DNA of 32,579 nucleotides from Oscillospiraceae bacterium. Its GTDB lineage: Bacteria > Bacillota_A > Clostridia > Oscillospirales > Oscillospiraceae. The notes beneath the pieces were generated by a model that searched no databases, was not told where the DNA came from, and saw only the letters and a list, made by a program, of their open reading frames with translations. Every line of letters begins with the position of its first letter. Position 1 is the first letter of the stretch. Made by a program: the position numbers and the translations under genes. Below are positions 16,041-25,349 of the stretch, one piece after another. Location: the NCBI GenBank assembly GCA_017470325.1, contig JAFUES010000033.1:1-32579 (forward strand), given 5' to 3'.

Positions 16041-18016
16041 AAGAGCAGCGTCACCTTGAACAGGTCCCCGTCCACGGTCAGGTCCATCCGGCCGCCCTGC
16101 AGCTGGGTCAGGCTCCGTGCGATGGAGAGCCCCAGGCCGCTGCCCTCGGTGCTGCGGGCGCTGTCGCCCCGCACGAAGCGCTCCATCAGCTCCTCGCCGC
16201 TGACGTTCAGCTGGCTGCGGGAGATGTTGCGGAAGGTGACCTCCGCCTTGCCCGCCTGCCGGGCCAGGCTCAGATAGACCCGCGTCCCCGGCTGGGCGTA
16301 TTTCAGGGCGTTGCCCATCAGGTTGTCGAAGATGCGCCACATGTGCCGCCCGTCGGCCAGGATAGTCACCGGCTCCTCCGGCCGGGAGAGCACCAGCTCC
16401 AGCCCGGCGGCGGTCAGCCGCTCGCCGTATTCCCCCGCCGTCTGGTCCAGCAGCACCCCCAGCTCACAGGGCTCCTTGTCCACAGGCAGGTTCCCGGTGG
16501 AGGCCTTGCTGGCCTCGATCAGATCGTCGATCAGCTTCTTGAGCCTGGCCGACTGCCGGGACAGCACCTGCACATACTCCCGCACCTTCTCGTTCTCCGG
16601 CTCCTCCTTTTCCAGCAGGTCCACATAGTTGACGATGGAGGTCAGCGGGGTCTTGATATCGTGGGACACATTGGTGATCAGCTCCGTGCGGAAGCGCTCA
16701 GACTTCATACGCTCCGCCACGGCGGCGTTGAGGCCGTCGCGGATGTGGTTCAGGTCGTTGGCGTGGTCCGCCAGCTCCCAGACGAGATAACGGGTATCCA
16801 CCACATACGCCTCATTCCCCGCGGCGATCTCCTTGGCCCCCAGGCGCAGCCGTCGGAAGCTGAGGATCAGGTAAAAGGCCAGGGCCGTCAGCAGCAGATG
16901 CTCCAGCAGCCAGAGCACGAACTCCTCGGGATAGACCCCGAACAGGCTCATCACCAGGAACTCCGCCGCCCAGGCTGCGGCGATGATCAGCGCCCACTTG
17001 CGGATCATGGGCAGGCTATGCAGCAGGGCGATAAGGCCCTTTCCTCCCAGCCGCAACCATTTCCAGCACCAGGCCAGGAAGCGGTAGATCAGGCAGCTTT
17101 TCAGCGCGCCGCCCAGCTTCACCCGGGTGGCAAGGCTCATGCACCAGAGCAGGAACAGCAGGCCCGCCGCCAGCAGCAGAAAACCGCCGATGATGATCTC
17201 CCCGCCGTTGAAGCTGACCACCTCTGCCATGGCCACCAGGGCCAGGCTCACGCCGGTGATGACGATGACCGTCAGCAGGTCAAAGGGGAGCTTGTCCACA
17301 AAATTGGGCGTGATGGCGTCGCTGTCGTCCCGGTGTCCGGCGGCGGAGCACAGGAAGATGAACAGCAGTACCCCCAGCAGCAGGCTTACAGCCGCCGCGG
17401 CGTAGACGGCGTAGCGCAGGCTATAGCCCCAGTCGTAGAGCCGCAGGGCGTGCTGGATCTCATCCTGCACCGTCAGCTCCTCCGGGATGTAGCCGTCGAT
17501 GTGCCAGGTCCTCAGCTGCACGCCCGGGTCCGCCTGCTCCCAGACGATCACGCCCGTCTCCTCCTCGAAGACGATGTCGGCGTCATGGTCACGCACCTGC
17601 ATGGTAGGCGCGGGCGTGGGCGTGACCTGGGGCTGCAGAGTGGGTTCGGGTGCGGCTTCAATCTCCTGATAGCGGGCATAGTCCCAGCCCACATGGGCCA
17701 GGAAGCCGCTGCCGTCGTAGTTGGTATACAGCAGCTCGCCCTCCGGATCATAAATGGCAAAGCGGAAATTCTCGTGGGCGTAGACCGAATCCGCATCGTC
17801 GCCCCATTCCAGGACCCGCTCCGCCGCCCGCGTGGTCCGGTCCCGGCAGAGATTGGTCAGCATGTTCTGGCGGGCGCTGTCGTAGCCGCCGGAGTAGGCC
17901 CCCAGCTCATGGAGGACCAATGCCCCCACCACCGAGGCCGTGAAGGCCAGCACCAGCAGGCACAGCAGCACGATGGCCGTGATCTTGGCGGCCAGACTGC
18001 CGCGGAGTTTTTTCAT
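16028..18016 (-). CDS. Membrane sensor histidine kinase
   Basis: 662 residues. An N-terminal TM (about 10-36) and an extracytoplasmic domain (about 37-198) with a Pro/Thr linker (APEPTLQPQVTPTPAPTMQ) come first. Five more hydrophobic segments follow (about 200-223, 246-266, 275-296, 341-360, 366-386), more than a standard two-TM kinase. The dimerisation/phosphoacceptor helix contains NVSHDIKTPLTS, with H452. The ATPase domain shows the N box (DNLMGNALKY, 564-573) and G2 box GSGLGLS (625-631). The gene starts 1 nt after the regulator stop and is followed by the lipoprotein gene. The signal is unknown; the co-encoded lipoprotein is the obvious candidate partner. Confidence 0.92.
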   Translation of the reverse strand: MKKLRGSLAAKITAIVLLCLLVLAFTASVVGALVLHELGAYSGGYDSARQNMLTNLCRDRTTRAAERVLEWGDDADSVYAHENFRFAIYDPEGELLYTNYDGSGFLAHVGWDYARYQEIEAAPEPTLQPQVTPTPAPTMQVRDHDADIVFEEETGVIVWEQADPGVQLRTWHIDGYIPEELTVQDEIQHALRLYDWGYSLRYAVYAAAAVSLLLGVLLFIFLCSAAGHRDDSDAITPNFVDKLPFDLLTVIVITGVSLALVAMAEVVSFNGGEIIIGGFLLLAAGLLFLLWCMSLATRVKLGGALKSCLIYRFLAWCWKWLRLGGKGLIALLHSLPMIRKWALIIAAAWAAEFLVMSLFGVYPEEFVLWLLEHLLLTALAFYLILSFRRLRLGAKEIAAGNEAYVVDTRYLVWELADHANDLNHIRDGLNAAVAERMKSERFRTELITNVSHDIKTPLTSIVNYVDLLEKEEPENEKVREYVQVLSRQSARLKKLIDDLIEASKASTGNLPVDKEPCELGVLLDQTAGEYGERLTAAGLELVLSRPEEPVTILADGRHMWRIFDNLMGNALKYAQPGTRVYLSLARQAGKAEVTFRNISRSQLNVSGEELMERFVRGDSARSTEGSGLGLSIARSLTQLQGGRMDLTVDGDLFKVTLLFDSF

Positions 18017-18017
18017 G

Positions 18018-18710
18018 TCATTTCCCCCTCTCCAGCTTATAGCCCTGGCCCCAGACCGCCTTCACATAGCGGGGCTGAGCCGGGTCGATCTCGATCTTTT
18101 CCCGCAGATGCCGGATGTGCACCGCCACGGTGCTCTCCGCGCCGTAGGGTTCGCCGTTCCAGACCCGGCGGTACAGCTCCCGGGGTGAAAACACCTGTCC
18201 CGGGTGTTCCAGCAGCAGCTTCAGGATCTCATACTCCGTGGGGGTCAGACTCACGGCCTCCCCGTCCACGGTCACTTCCTTGCTCCTGTCGTCCAGCGTG
18301 AGACCGCCAATGGTCAGCAGGTCCTCCCGCTTGGCGCTGCCGCCCAGCTGCATGTAGCGGCGCAGCTGGGAGCGGACCCGGGCCAGCAGCTCCACCGGGT
18401 TGAAGGGCTTGGTCACATAGTCGTCGGCGCCCACATTCAGGCCCAGGACCTTGTCGGTGTCCTCGCCCTTGGCGGTCAGCAGGATCACCGGCACATTGCT
18501 GCGCTGCCGCAGTTCATTCATGGCGCTGATCCCGTCCAGCTCCGGCATCATGATATCCAGCAGCACCAGGTGGATCTCTTCCCGCTCCAGCACCGCCAGA
18601 GCCTCCCGCCCATCGTAGGCGGCGAAGGTCCGGTAGCCCTCGGCCCGCAGATAGATCTCCAGGGCGGAGACGATATCTCTCTCGTCGTCGCAAATGAGAA
18701 TGTTGTACAT
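18018..18710 (-). CDS. OmpR/PhoB-family response regulator
   Basis: 230 residues from ATG 18708-18710, chosen for the AGAGGTGAGG site just upstream and because MYNILICDDERD is the canonical receiver start; an in-frame extension to 18767 lacks these. The receiver domain has acidic residues D8/D9, phosphoacceptor D52 (LLDIMMPELDG), T79 and K101 (KPFNP). The winged-helix DNA-binding domain (about 132-228) contains LTPTEYEILKLLLEHPGQVFSRREL-like sequence (here SPREL) and VWGQGYKL. It is the first gene of the regulator-kinase-lipoprotein operon. Confidence 0.95.
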   Translation of the reverse strand: MYNILICDDERDIVSALEIYLRAEGYRTFAAYDGREALAVLEREEIHLVLLDIMMPELDGISAMNELRQRSNVPVILLTAKGEDTDKVLGLNVGADDYVTKPFNPVELLARVRSQLRRYMQLGGSAKREDLLTIGGLTLDDRSKEVTVDGEAVSLTPTEYEILKLLLEHPGQVFSPRELYRRVWNGEPYGAESTVAVHIRHLREKIEIDPAQPRYVKAVWGQGYKLERGK

Positions 18711-18738
18711 GTCCTCACCTCTCTCATGTTTCGGCTTC

Positions 18739-18767
18739 ATTGTACGCCGACGCCTCTTAAGAACCAA
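18739..18767 (-). promoter_or_regulatory. Promoter of the two-component operon
   Basis: On the minus strand, TTGGTT (plus 18762-18767), 17 bases, TACAAT (plus 18739-18744), 29 bases before the regulator ATG. A TCTTAAGAA box overlaps the -35 end of the spacer. Confidence 0.65.
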
Positions 18768-18796
18768 GGGGGTAAATTCTTAAGAATTGTTAAAGA
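18753..18796. promoter_or_regulatory. TTCTTAAGAA-type repeats at the regulator promoter
   Basis: TCTTAAGAA occurs at 18755-18763 and 18778-18786 (23 bp apart, about two helical turns). From 18776 the units attcttaaga and attgttaaag repeat with a 10-bp period. Direct repeats of about 10-11 bp are typical of OmpR-family regulators, so this may be an autoregulatory site; that is inference. Confidence 0.45.
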
Positions 18797-18839
18797 TGTC
18801 TCCCATTATAAAACACCGAAAAAAGCGAAAGCGTCTCAC

Positions 18840-18880
18840 AAAAAATCCCGGCAAAGCCCAACGAAGTGGCTTTGCCGGGA
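18840..18880 (-). terminator. Second terminator after lepA
   Basis: On minus, tcccggcaaagcc (18868-18880 on plus) pairs with ggctttgccggga (18846-18858 on plus), followed by six T. The loop region CCACTTCGTTGGG matches the apical sequence of two other hairpins in the window. Confidence 0.9.
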
Positions 18881-18885
18881 AAAGG

Positions 18886-18948
18886 AAAAACAACACAGCC
18901 GGTCGATATAGCCGTGCTCGCGCGGCTATATGACCTCGCTGTGTTGTT
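18886..18948 (-). terminator. First terminator after lepA, long hairpin
   Basis: A near-continuous hairpin of about 60 nt: aacaacacagc (18889-18899) with gctgtgttgtt (18938-18948), ggtc with gacc, and atatagccg (18906-18914) with cggctatat (18923-18931), 8-base loop. On minus it is followed by TTTTT and starts 6 nt after the lepA stop codon. Confidence 0.85.
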
Positions 18949-18954
18949 CTGACG

Positions 18955-20756
<1,802 letters not shown>

Positions 20757-20760
<4 letters not shown>

Positions 20761-21071
20761 GTCTGTTCACCGCCGATCTCGTTCAGGGCGTTCTCCGCCT
20801 GGTCCAGGATCCCGCGCAGCTGCGCCAGAAAGGCCCTGGAATCCCTGATGCTCACATCTCCCGGGTGGGTCGAGCGGCACAGCAGATAGTCCGCCGTCAC
20901 CTCGTAATAGTCGCAGGCCCGGCAGACAAAGCTCAGCCCCGGCTCCCGCGCGCCGGTCTCGTAATGGCTCAGCAGAGCCTGACTGATCCCCAGGTCCGCC
21001 GCCGCCTGCCGCTGGCTCAGACTGCGGCCCCGGCGCAGGGCGGACAGGGTCTCATGAAAACTCCGTTCCAT
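20757..21071 (-). CDS. Small XRE-family helix-turn-helix regulator
   Basis: 104 residues from ATG 21069-21071, preceded by ATGGAG; an ATG 15 nt further upstream is possible but lacks as good a site. An HTH_3/Cro-C1 domain covers about residues 7-62: [27 protein letters not shown] is a classic helix-turn-helix, followed by [11 protein letters not shown]. The remaining 40 residues are helical and could serve dimerisation. It has its own perfect promoter and overlaps lepA by 4 nt, so it leads the lepA operon. Target genes are unknown; autoregulation is likely for this family. Confidence 0.88.
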
Positions 21072-21102
21072 AGCTTCACACTCCATTTTGATAACATTCA
21101 GT

Positions 21103-21131
21103 ATTATAGCGGCGAACCGGCCCTTTGTAAA
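21103..21131 (-). promoter_or_regulatory. Sigma-A promoter of the XRE-lepA operon
   Basis: On minus, TTTACA (plus 21126-21131), 17 bases, TATAAT (plus 21103-21108). A consensus -10 and optimal spacing; it is back-to-back with the pta promoter. Confidence 0.85.
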
Positions 21132-21151
21132 CAGAAAATCTGCGATAATTC

Positions 21152-21180
21152 TTGAAAAATGGTCCCTGGAGTGTTACAGT
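21152..21180 (+). promoter_or_regulatory. Promoter of pta
   Basis: TTGAAA (21152-21157), 17 bases, TACAGT (21175-21180), 42 bases before the pta ATG. Confidence 0.6.
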
Positions 21181-21221
21181 ATATCTGTTGTATCCGTAAT
21201 AACTTTATGGAGGTTTTTTAC

Positions 21222-22220
21222 ATGTTTGAAAATCTGGTTGAAATTCTGAAAGCCAATCCCCGCAAGATCGTCTATACCGAGGGTCCCGACGCCCGCATCC
21301 TGGAATCCGCCGCCCGCCTGAAGAAGGACGGCTTCCTGACCCCCGTGCTGGTGGGCAATGTGGAAGAGGTCAAGGCCGCGGCTGCCAAGGGCGGCTTCGA
21401 CATCGAGGGCCTGGAGATCATCGACCCCGCCACCTATGAGCGGATGGACGAGATGGTCGATGAGATGGTGGCTCTGCGCAAGGGCAAGATCAGCCCCGAG
21501 GAAGCCCGCCAGACCCTGAGCCAGGGCAACTACTTCGGCACCATGCTGGTGAAGATGGGCGTGGCTGACGCGCTGCTGGGCGGCGCCACCTACTCCACCG
21601 CTGACACGGTCCGTCCCGCGCTGCAGCTGGTCAAGACCAAGCCCGGCGCCAACCTGGTGTCCTCCTGCTTCATTCTGACCCGGGGCGACGAGATGATCTG
21701 CATGGGCGACTGCGCCATCAACATCGACTATCAGGATAAGGTGGACAAGGAGGGCAATGTGACCCTGTCCGCCGCCGCGCAGCTGGCCGAGGTGGCCATC
21801 GAGACCGCCAAGACCGCCAAGGTCTTTGGCATCGACCCGAAGGTCGCCATGCTCAGCTACTCCACCAAGGGCTCCGGCAAGGGTGCCAACGTGGACCTGG
21901 TGCGCAACGCCACCGCCATCGTCAAGGAGAAGGATCCCGAACTGGCTGTGGACGGCGAGATGCAGTTCGACGCCGCCGTGTCCCCCACCGTAGGTCAGCT
22001 GAAGTTCCCCGGCAGCCCGGTGGCCGGCTATGCCAACACCTTCATCTTCCCGGAGATCCAGTCCGGCAACATCGGCTATAAGATCGCCCAGCGCCTGGGC
22101 GGCTTCGCGGCCTTCGGCCCCATCCTGCAGGGTCTGAACGCCCCCATCAACGACCTGAGCCGCGGCTGCAACGCGGAGGAAGTCTACCTGATGTCCATCA
22201 TCACCGCGGCGCTCGCTTGA
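21222..22220 (+). CDS. pta: Phosphate acetyltransferase
   Basis: Converts acetyl-CoA and phosphate to acetyl phosphate and CoA, the first step of acetate production and ATP gain by fermentation. ATG 21222 is chosen for the ATGGAGG site upstream, giving 332 residues, the normal length of the short Pta form. Family features: KIVYTEGPDARILESAARL (15-33), LVKMGVADALLGGATYSTADTVRPALQLVKT, SSCFILTRGDEMICMGDCAINI, and the C-terminal FPGSPVAGYANTFIFPEIQSGNIGYKIAQRLGG block. Butyryl specificity (Ptb) is less likely from the length and motifs, but substrate choice is not proven. No ackA lies next to it. Codon use is strongly biased, as in highly expressed genes. Confidence 0.94.
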   Translation: MFENLVEILKANPRKIVYTEGPDARILESAARLKKDGFLTPVLVGNVEEVKAAAAKGGFDIEGLEIIDPATYERMDEMVDEMVALRKGKISPEEARQTLSQGNYFGTMLVKMGVADALLGGATYSTADTVRPALQLVKTKPGANLVSSCFILTRGDEMICMGDCAINIDYQDKVDKEGNVTLSAAAQLAEVAIETAKTAKVFGIDPKVAMLSYSTKGSGKGANVDLVRNATAIVKEKDPELAVDGEMQFDAAVSPTVGQLKFPGSPVAGYANTFIFPEIQSGNIGYKIAQRLGGFAAFGPILQGLNAPINDLSRGCNAEEVYLMSIITAALA

Positions 22221-22260
22221 CGTCAGAAGAAGCCTGATCCATTCCGCTTCCCCGGTTTCC

Positions 22261-22298
22261 GAAGGAGCCGGGAAAGCTCCATATCCTCAGTCTCCTTC
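22261..22298 (+). terminator. Hairpin after pta, weak terminator candidate
   Basis: gaaggag (22261-22267) can pair with ctccttc (near 22292-22298), with an inner gagc/gctc pairing, and a T/C-rich tract follows. It lies about 40 bases after the pta stop codon. The fold is loose. Confidence 0.35.
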
Positions 22299-22306
22299 TT
22301 CCTTTT

Positions 22307-22339
22307 CCAATCAGACCCGCTTCGCTGGGCTCTGATTGG
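22307..22339. repeat. Intergenic hairpin with conserved apical sequence
   Basis: The perfect 9-bp stem ccaatcaga (22307-22315) with tctgattgg (22331-22339) encloses CCCGCTTCGCTGGGC. No T-run follows on either strand, so it is not a standard terminator. The apical part matches the hairpins at 775-807 and 18846-18880. Confidence 0.6.
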
Positions 22340-22352
22340 ATACAAAAGAGTG

Positions 22353-22380
22353 CGGTTTTAAGTTTTTAGTTTTTAGAATA
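22353..22380. repeat. Degenerate heptad repeat between pta and tadA
   Basis: On plus, ttttaag, tttttag, tttttag and aata run in 7-base phase. It is AT-rich and adjoins the hairpin 22380-22418. Confidence 0.6.
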
Positions 22381-22418
22381 GCAAGCCCCTGCGGGGATCG
22401 TTTCCGCAGGGGCTTGCT
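22380..22418. terminator. Bidirectional terminator between pta and tadA
   Basis: The perfect 15-bp stem agcaagcccctgcgg (22380-22394) with ccgcaggggcttgct (22404-22418), 9-base loop. It abuts the tadA stop codon (22419-22421). T-rich DNA follows on plus (tttatcgttt); on minus the heptad tract follows. Confidence 0.8.
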
Positions 22419-22865
22419 TTATCGTTTGTCCTGGAAAAAGGCTTTCAGCAGGGCGGCGCAGTCCTCCGCCAACACACCGCCGTAGACGGCGGGGCGGTGG
22501 CCGTAGCGCTCCTGGAACAGATCGATCACGCTGCCGCAGGAGCCGGACTGGGCCTCCCGGGCGCCGAAGACCAGGGTGGGGACCCGGGCATTGATGATGG
22601 CGCCGGTGCACATGGGGCAGGGCTCCAGCGTCACAAAGAGGCTGCAGCCCTCCAGCCGCCAGGTCCCCAGGGCGGCACAGGCCTGCCGGATGGCCTCCAC
22701 CTCCGCGTGGGCGGTGGCGTCGGCGTTCTCCTCCCGGCGGTTGCGGCCCCGGCCGATGATCGCGCCGTCGGGTCCGGCGACTACGCAGCCCACAGGGACC
22801 TCTCCGGCCTCCGCAGCCTCCCGGGCCAAAATCAGCGCTTCAAGCATATAGTCTTCCCGTTCCAT
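22419..22865 (-). CDS. tadA: tRNA-specific adenosine deaminase
   Basis: Zinc enzyme that deaminates A34 to inosine in the tRNA-Arg(ACG) anticodon. ATG 22863-22865 has AAGGAG 6 nt upstream, giving 148 residues, the usual length; a longer in-frame start lies inside the terminator of the preceding gene. Zinc and catalytic residues: HAEVEAI (H53, proton-shuttle E55) and PCPMC (C83, C86). The tail SGSCGSVIDLF is also family-typical. Its T-rich upstream edge is the terminator of the phosphoribosyltransferase gene, so some read-through or a separate promoter is needed. Confidence 0.94.
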   Translation of the reverse strand: MEREDYMLEALILAREAAEAGEVPVGCVVAGPDGAIIGRGRNRREENADATAHAEVEAIRQACAALGTWRLEGCSLFVTLEPCPMCTGAIINARVPTLVFGAREAQSGSCGSVIDLFQERYGHRPAVYGGVLAEDCAALLKAFFQDKR

Positions 22866-22877
22866 ACCGCTCTCCTT

Positions 22878-22907
22878 AAAAAGGACGGCTGCCGCGTGGC
22901 AGCCGCC
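22878..22907 (-). terminator. Terminator after the phosphoribosyltransferase gene
   Basis: On minus, cggctgcc pairs with ggcagccg (plus 22886-22905, loop of 4), followed by TTTTT (plus 22878-22882). The T-run touches the tadA ribosome site (plus 22872-22877). Confidence 0.82.
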
Positions 22908-22913
22908 CTCTCG

Positions 22914-22943
22914 AATCTCAAAACGCAAATCTCAAAACTGTTC
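22914..22943 (-). repeat. Degenerate heptad repeat after the phosphoribosyltransferase gene
   Basis: On minus, just after the stop codon: GAGATTT, GCGTTTT, GAGATTC, GAGA in 7-base phase, close in sequence to the tract after hpt (838-872), which is also a phosphoribosyltransferase gene. Confidence 0.65.
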
Positions 22944-23498
22944 TCAGGCCTTCGGGGTGCCGTCGGGATTGAACAGCGGCAGCGGGGCCAGGACGATGAT
23001 ATCGTCCCGCTTGGCGGCGTCGCCCTCGGCCAGGACGGCCATCTTGCCGGCAATGATGCCGCCGGCCTGGGTGACCAGCTCTTCCATGGCGCGCAGGGAC
23101 TCGCCGGTGGAAATCACGTCGTCCAGGATCAGCATCCGCTTGCCGCGGATCTTCTCGGCGTCGGCGGTGTCGATGACCAGCTTCTGCACGCCCATGGTGG
23201 TGATGGACTTGACGTTCACTTCAAACACGCCGGACATGTAGGCCTTGGGGCCCTTGCGGGCCAGGAAATACTCGTCCGCGCCGGACTGGCGGGCCATCTC
23301 GTACAGCAGGGGGATGGACTTGGCCTCGGGTGCGATCAGATAGTCATACTCGGGAGCGCGCTTGAGGAGCTCGGTGGCGGCGTGGACGGTGATCTCCACG
23401 TCCCCGAACAGCACGAAAGCGCCGATGTACAGATCGTCGGAAACCTTGCACAGGGGCAGTTCCCGCTTCATGCCGGCTATGTCTATTTCATATGTCAT
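22944..23498 (-). CDS. Purine-type phosphoribosyltransferase (adenine/xanthine PRTase-like)
   Basis: 184 residues from ATG 23496-23498, preceded by TGGAGGAATC; an ATG 30 nt upstream is possible. A type I PRTase fold: the PRPP loop MLILDDVISTGESL (122-135), the IAPEAKSIPLLYEMAR segment (55-70) and the KAYMSGVFE hood region. It resembles Apt/Xpt-family proteins annotated as adenine phosphoribosyltransferase, but specificity cannot be read from the sequence. Own promoter upstream and terminator downstream. A role in purine salvage is likely. Confidence 0.82.
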   Translation of the reverse strand: MTYEIDIAGMKRELPLCKVSDDLYIGAFVLFGDVEITVHAATELLKRAPEYDYLIAPEAKSIPLLYEMARQSGADEYFLARKGPKAYMSGVFEVNVKSITTMGVQKLVIDTADAEKIRGKRMLILDDVISTGESLRAMEELVTQAGGIIAGKMAVLAEGDAAKRDDIIVLAPLPLFNPDGTPKA

Positions 23499-23540
23499 GG
23501 TCTTGATTCCTCCAGAAGAATGATTCATTTTGACTTTTTT

Positions 23541-23568
23541 ATTGTACAGGAAAACCGGGAAAAATCAA
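23541..23568 (-). promoter_or_regulatory. Promoter of the phosphoribosyltransferase gene
   Basis: On minus, TTGATT (plus 23563-23568), 16 bases, TACAAT (plus 23541-23546), 43 bases before the ATG. I saw no purine riboswitch in the short leader. Confidence 0.65.
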
Positions 23569-23632
23569 GTACCTACCGGAAGAAATTGCAGCAAAAGCCG
23601 ACGCAGCATGCGACGCTGCGGCAGGGCGCCTG

Positions 23633-23669
23633 CCAAAAAAAACAAAGAACCGCAGGTATAAACCTGCGG
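23633..23669 (-). terminator. Terminator of the HtrA protease gene
   Basis: On minus, ccgcaggt pairs with acctgcgg (plus 23650-23669, loop of 4), then TTCTTTGTTTTTTTT. It lies about 60 bases after the stop codon. Confidence 0.88.
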
Positions 23670-23727
23670 CCCTTCGTTTTGGGAGAAAAGAGAGGATTTA
23701 TAGGAGTAGAAAAGTATCGATGTTATT

Positions 23728-25173
23728 TCAGCCCACAGCCGGTTCGATCTGGGCGGGGCTGTCGGAGAGGTTGCTGGGCTTCGCCTCGTCGAAGGTGATG
23801 CTCAGGATCAGTTCCTCCCCGGCGCGGTACACCGTGAGCTGGGCCACGTCGCCGGCGGAATACTGCCGCAGGGCCTGCTTGAGATCGGTGTAGCTGCTGA
23901 TCTCGGTGTCGTTGACCTTGGTGATGATATCACCGGCCTGAATGCCCGCGGTCTCGGCGCAGGTGCCGTTGTCCACCGAGTAGACATAGGCGCCGAGGGG
24001 CATGTTGTAATACTGGGCGTACATGGAGTTGTAACGCTCATCCAGGCGCACACCCATATAGGCCTTGCCTGTCACGTAGCCCTTGGTGATCAGATCGTTT
24101 GCGATATTGGCGGCGTCGTTGATGGGGATGGCGAAGCCGAGACCCTCCACGCCGGTGCTGCTGTACTTGGCGGTGACGATGCCGATGACCTGGCCCTGGG
24201 CGTTATAGACAGGGCCGCCGGAGTTGCCGGAGTTGACCGCCGCGTCGATCTGGAACATGTTGATGGATTCGGACTCCTCTGTGGAGATCACCCGGTCCAG
24301 GGCGCTCACATGGCCGGTGGACATACTGAACTCCAGCTCGCCCAGGGGGTTGCCCACAGCGTAGACCGTCTCACCCACGGAGATGGCGTCGCTGTTGCCG
24401 AAGGTGACGGCGTTCAGGTTGTCGGCGTCGATCTTCAGCACGGCAACGTCGTTGCTCTGCTCCACGCCCACGATGCTGGCCTTGTACTTGGTGCCGTCAT
24501 AGGTCATGACGACCACGTCCAGGTTATCCTCATAGGCGTACTCGATCACGTGGTAGTTGGTGAGGATGTAGCCGTTGGAGGAGATGATGAAGCCGGAGCC
24601 GGAGACGGCGGAGGAGGAGGTCATGCCGAAGTAGTTGCGGTAGGTGACCTCGGTGGTGATGCCCACAGCCTGCTGCAGGGCCTGGGCGTAGATCTGGGAG
24701 GGCTCCACCGCCGGACCGGAGCTGACCACCGCGGTGGCCGCGGGGACGGTCTGAGAGGCCGTACCCATCTCCCGGATAGCGTCGGCGTTGGTGGAGACGC
24801 TCTCCTCCAGGGCGGCGATGCGCCCGTTGAGCTGGCTGCCGATCACGCCGCCGGTCACGATGCCGCCCAGCAGGGCGCAGACCAGGCACATGCAGATGGC
24901 GCCTACCACACCGATGCTCTTCTTGGCCTTCGGCTTTTTGACCTTCACGGTCTTGGTGCTCTTCTCGGGGGGCGTGTAGTACCGGGGCGGTACCGTGCTC
25001 TCCCCTGCGGGCTCATAGTGAGCGTCCGCGTATATTCTCTGGCTGTAGCCGTCTTTGTTGTAATGATATTCCCCGTCGATGGGTCCGGCCTCACTGCCGC
25101 CGACCTGGGGTTCGGTATTCTGCGCGTTGGAAACTTCCGTTTCCGTCTTCCCGCTCTCTTCGGGATCAAACAT
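23728..25173 (-). CDS. HtrA/DegP-type membrane serine protease with PDZ domain
   Basis: Surface quality-control protease (S1C family). 481 residues: an acidic cytoplasmic N-terminus (1-70), a Lys-rich stretch, one TM (about 86-112), a short coiled segment (115-137), then a trypsin-like domain. The triad is H208 in LTNYHVIE, D242 in SNDVAVLKID and S318 in VNSGNSGGP. A PDZ domain covers about 370-460 (GYVTGKAYMGVRLDER, AGIQAGDIITKVNDTEI). It is anchored with the protease outside the cell. Single-gene unit with its own promoter and terminator. Confidence 0.95.
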   Translation of the reverse strand: MFDPEESGKTETEVSNAQNTEPQVGGSEAGPIDGEYHYNKDGYSQRIYADAHYEPAGESTVPPRYYTPPEKSTKTVKVKKPKAKKSIGVVGAICMCLVCALLGGIVTGGVIGSQLNGRIAALEESVSTNADAIREMGTASQTVPAATAVVSSGPAVEPSQIYAQALQQAVGITTEVTYRNYFGMTSSSAVSGSGFIISSNGYILTNYHVIEYAYEDNLDVVVMTYDGTKYKASIVGVEQSNDVAVLKIDADNLNAVTFGNSDAISVGETVYAVGNPLGELEFSMSTGHVSALDRVISTEESESINMFQIDAAVNSGNSGGPVYNAQGQVIGIVTAKYSSTGVEGLGFAIPINDAANIANDLITKGYVTGKAYMGVRLDERYNSMYAQYYNMPLGAYVYSVDNGTCAETAGIQAGDIITKVNDTEISSYTDLKQALRQYSAGDVAQLTVYRAGEELILSITFDEAKPSNLSDSPAQIEPAVG

Positions 25174-25214
25174 GTCTAAGACCTCTTTTGCTCTGGATTT
25201 CCTTTTGTGGCTTT

Positions 25215-25243
25215 ACTATACCCCGCATTTATGACCTTGACAT
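25215..25243 (-). promoter_or_regulatory. Possible promoter of the HtrA gene
   Basis: On minus, ATGTCA (plus 25238-25243), 17 bases, TATAGT (plus 25215-25220), 42 bases before the ATG. The -35 is a weak match. Confidence 0.45.
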
Positions 25244-25297
25244 GAACAAACTCGCAAGAATTTTTAAACAAAGCGTTCAAAATTTATGAACACCCGG

Positions 25298-25327
25298 CAA
25301 AAAGGCGGCGGAGAGAGATCCGCCGCC
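25298..25327 (-). terminator. Terminator of the GntR-ABC operon
   Basis: On minus, the 9-bp stem ggcggcgga (plus 25304-25312) with tccgccgcc (25319-25327), loop of 6, then TTTTTG. It lies 22 bases after the permease stop codon. Confidence 0.9.
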
Positions 25328-25349
25328 TTTGCACGTATGGGGCTTCGTT

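Noticed and set aside
21222..22220. Phosphotransbutyrylase (ptb) instead of pta
   Set aside because: Length and the motif blocks match the short Pta form better, although substrate choice cannot be proven from sequence.
23499..23540. Purine riboswitch before the phosphoribosyltransferase gene
   Set aside because: The leader after the predicted promoter is only about 40 nt, too short for the aptamer, and no conserved core is seen.
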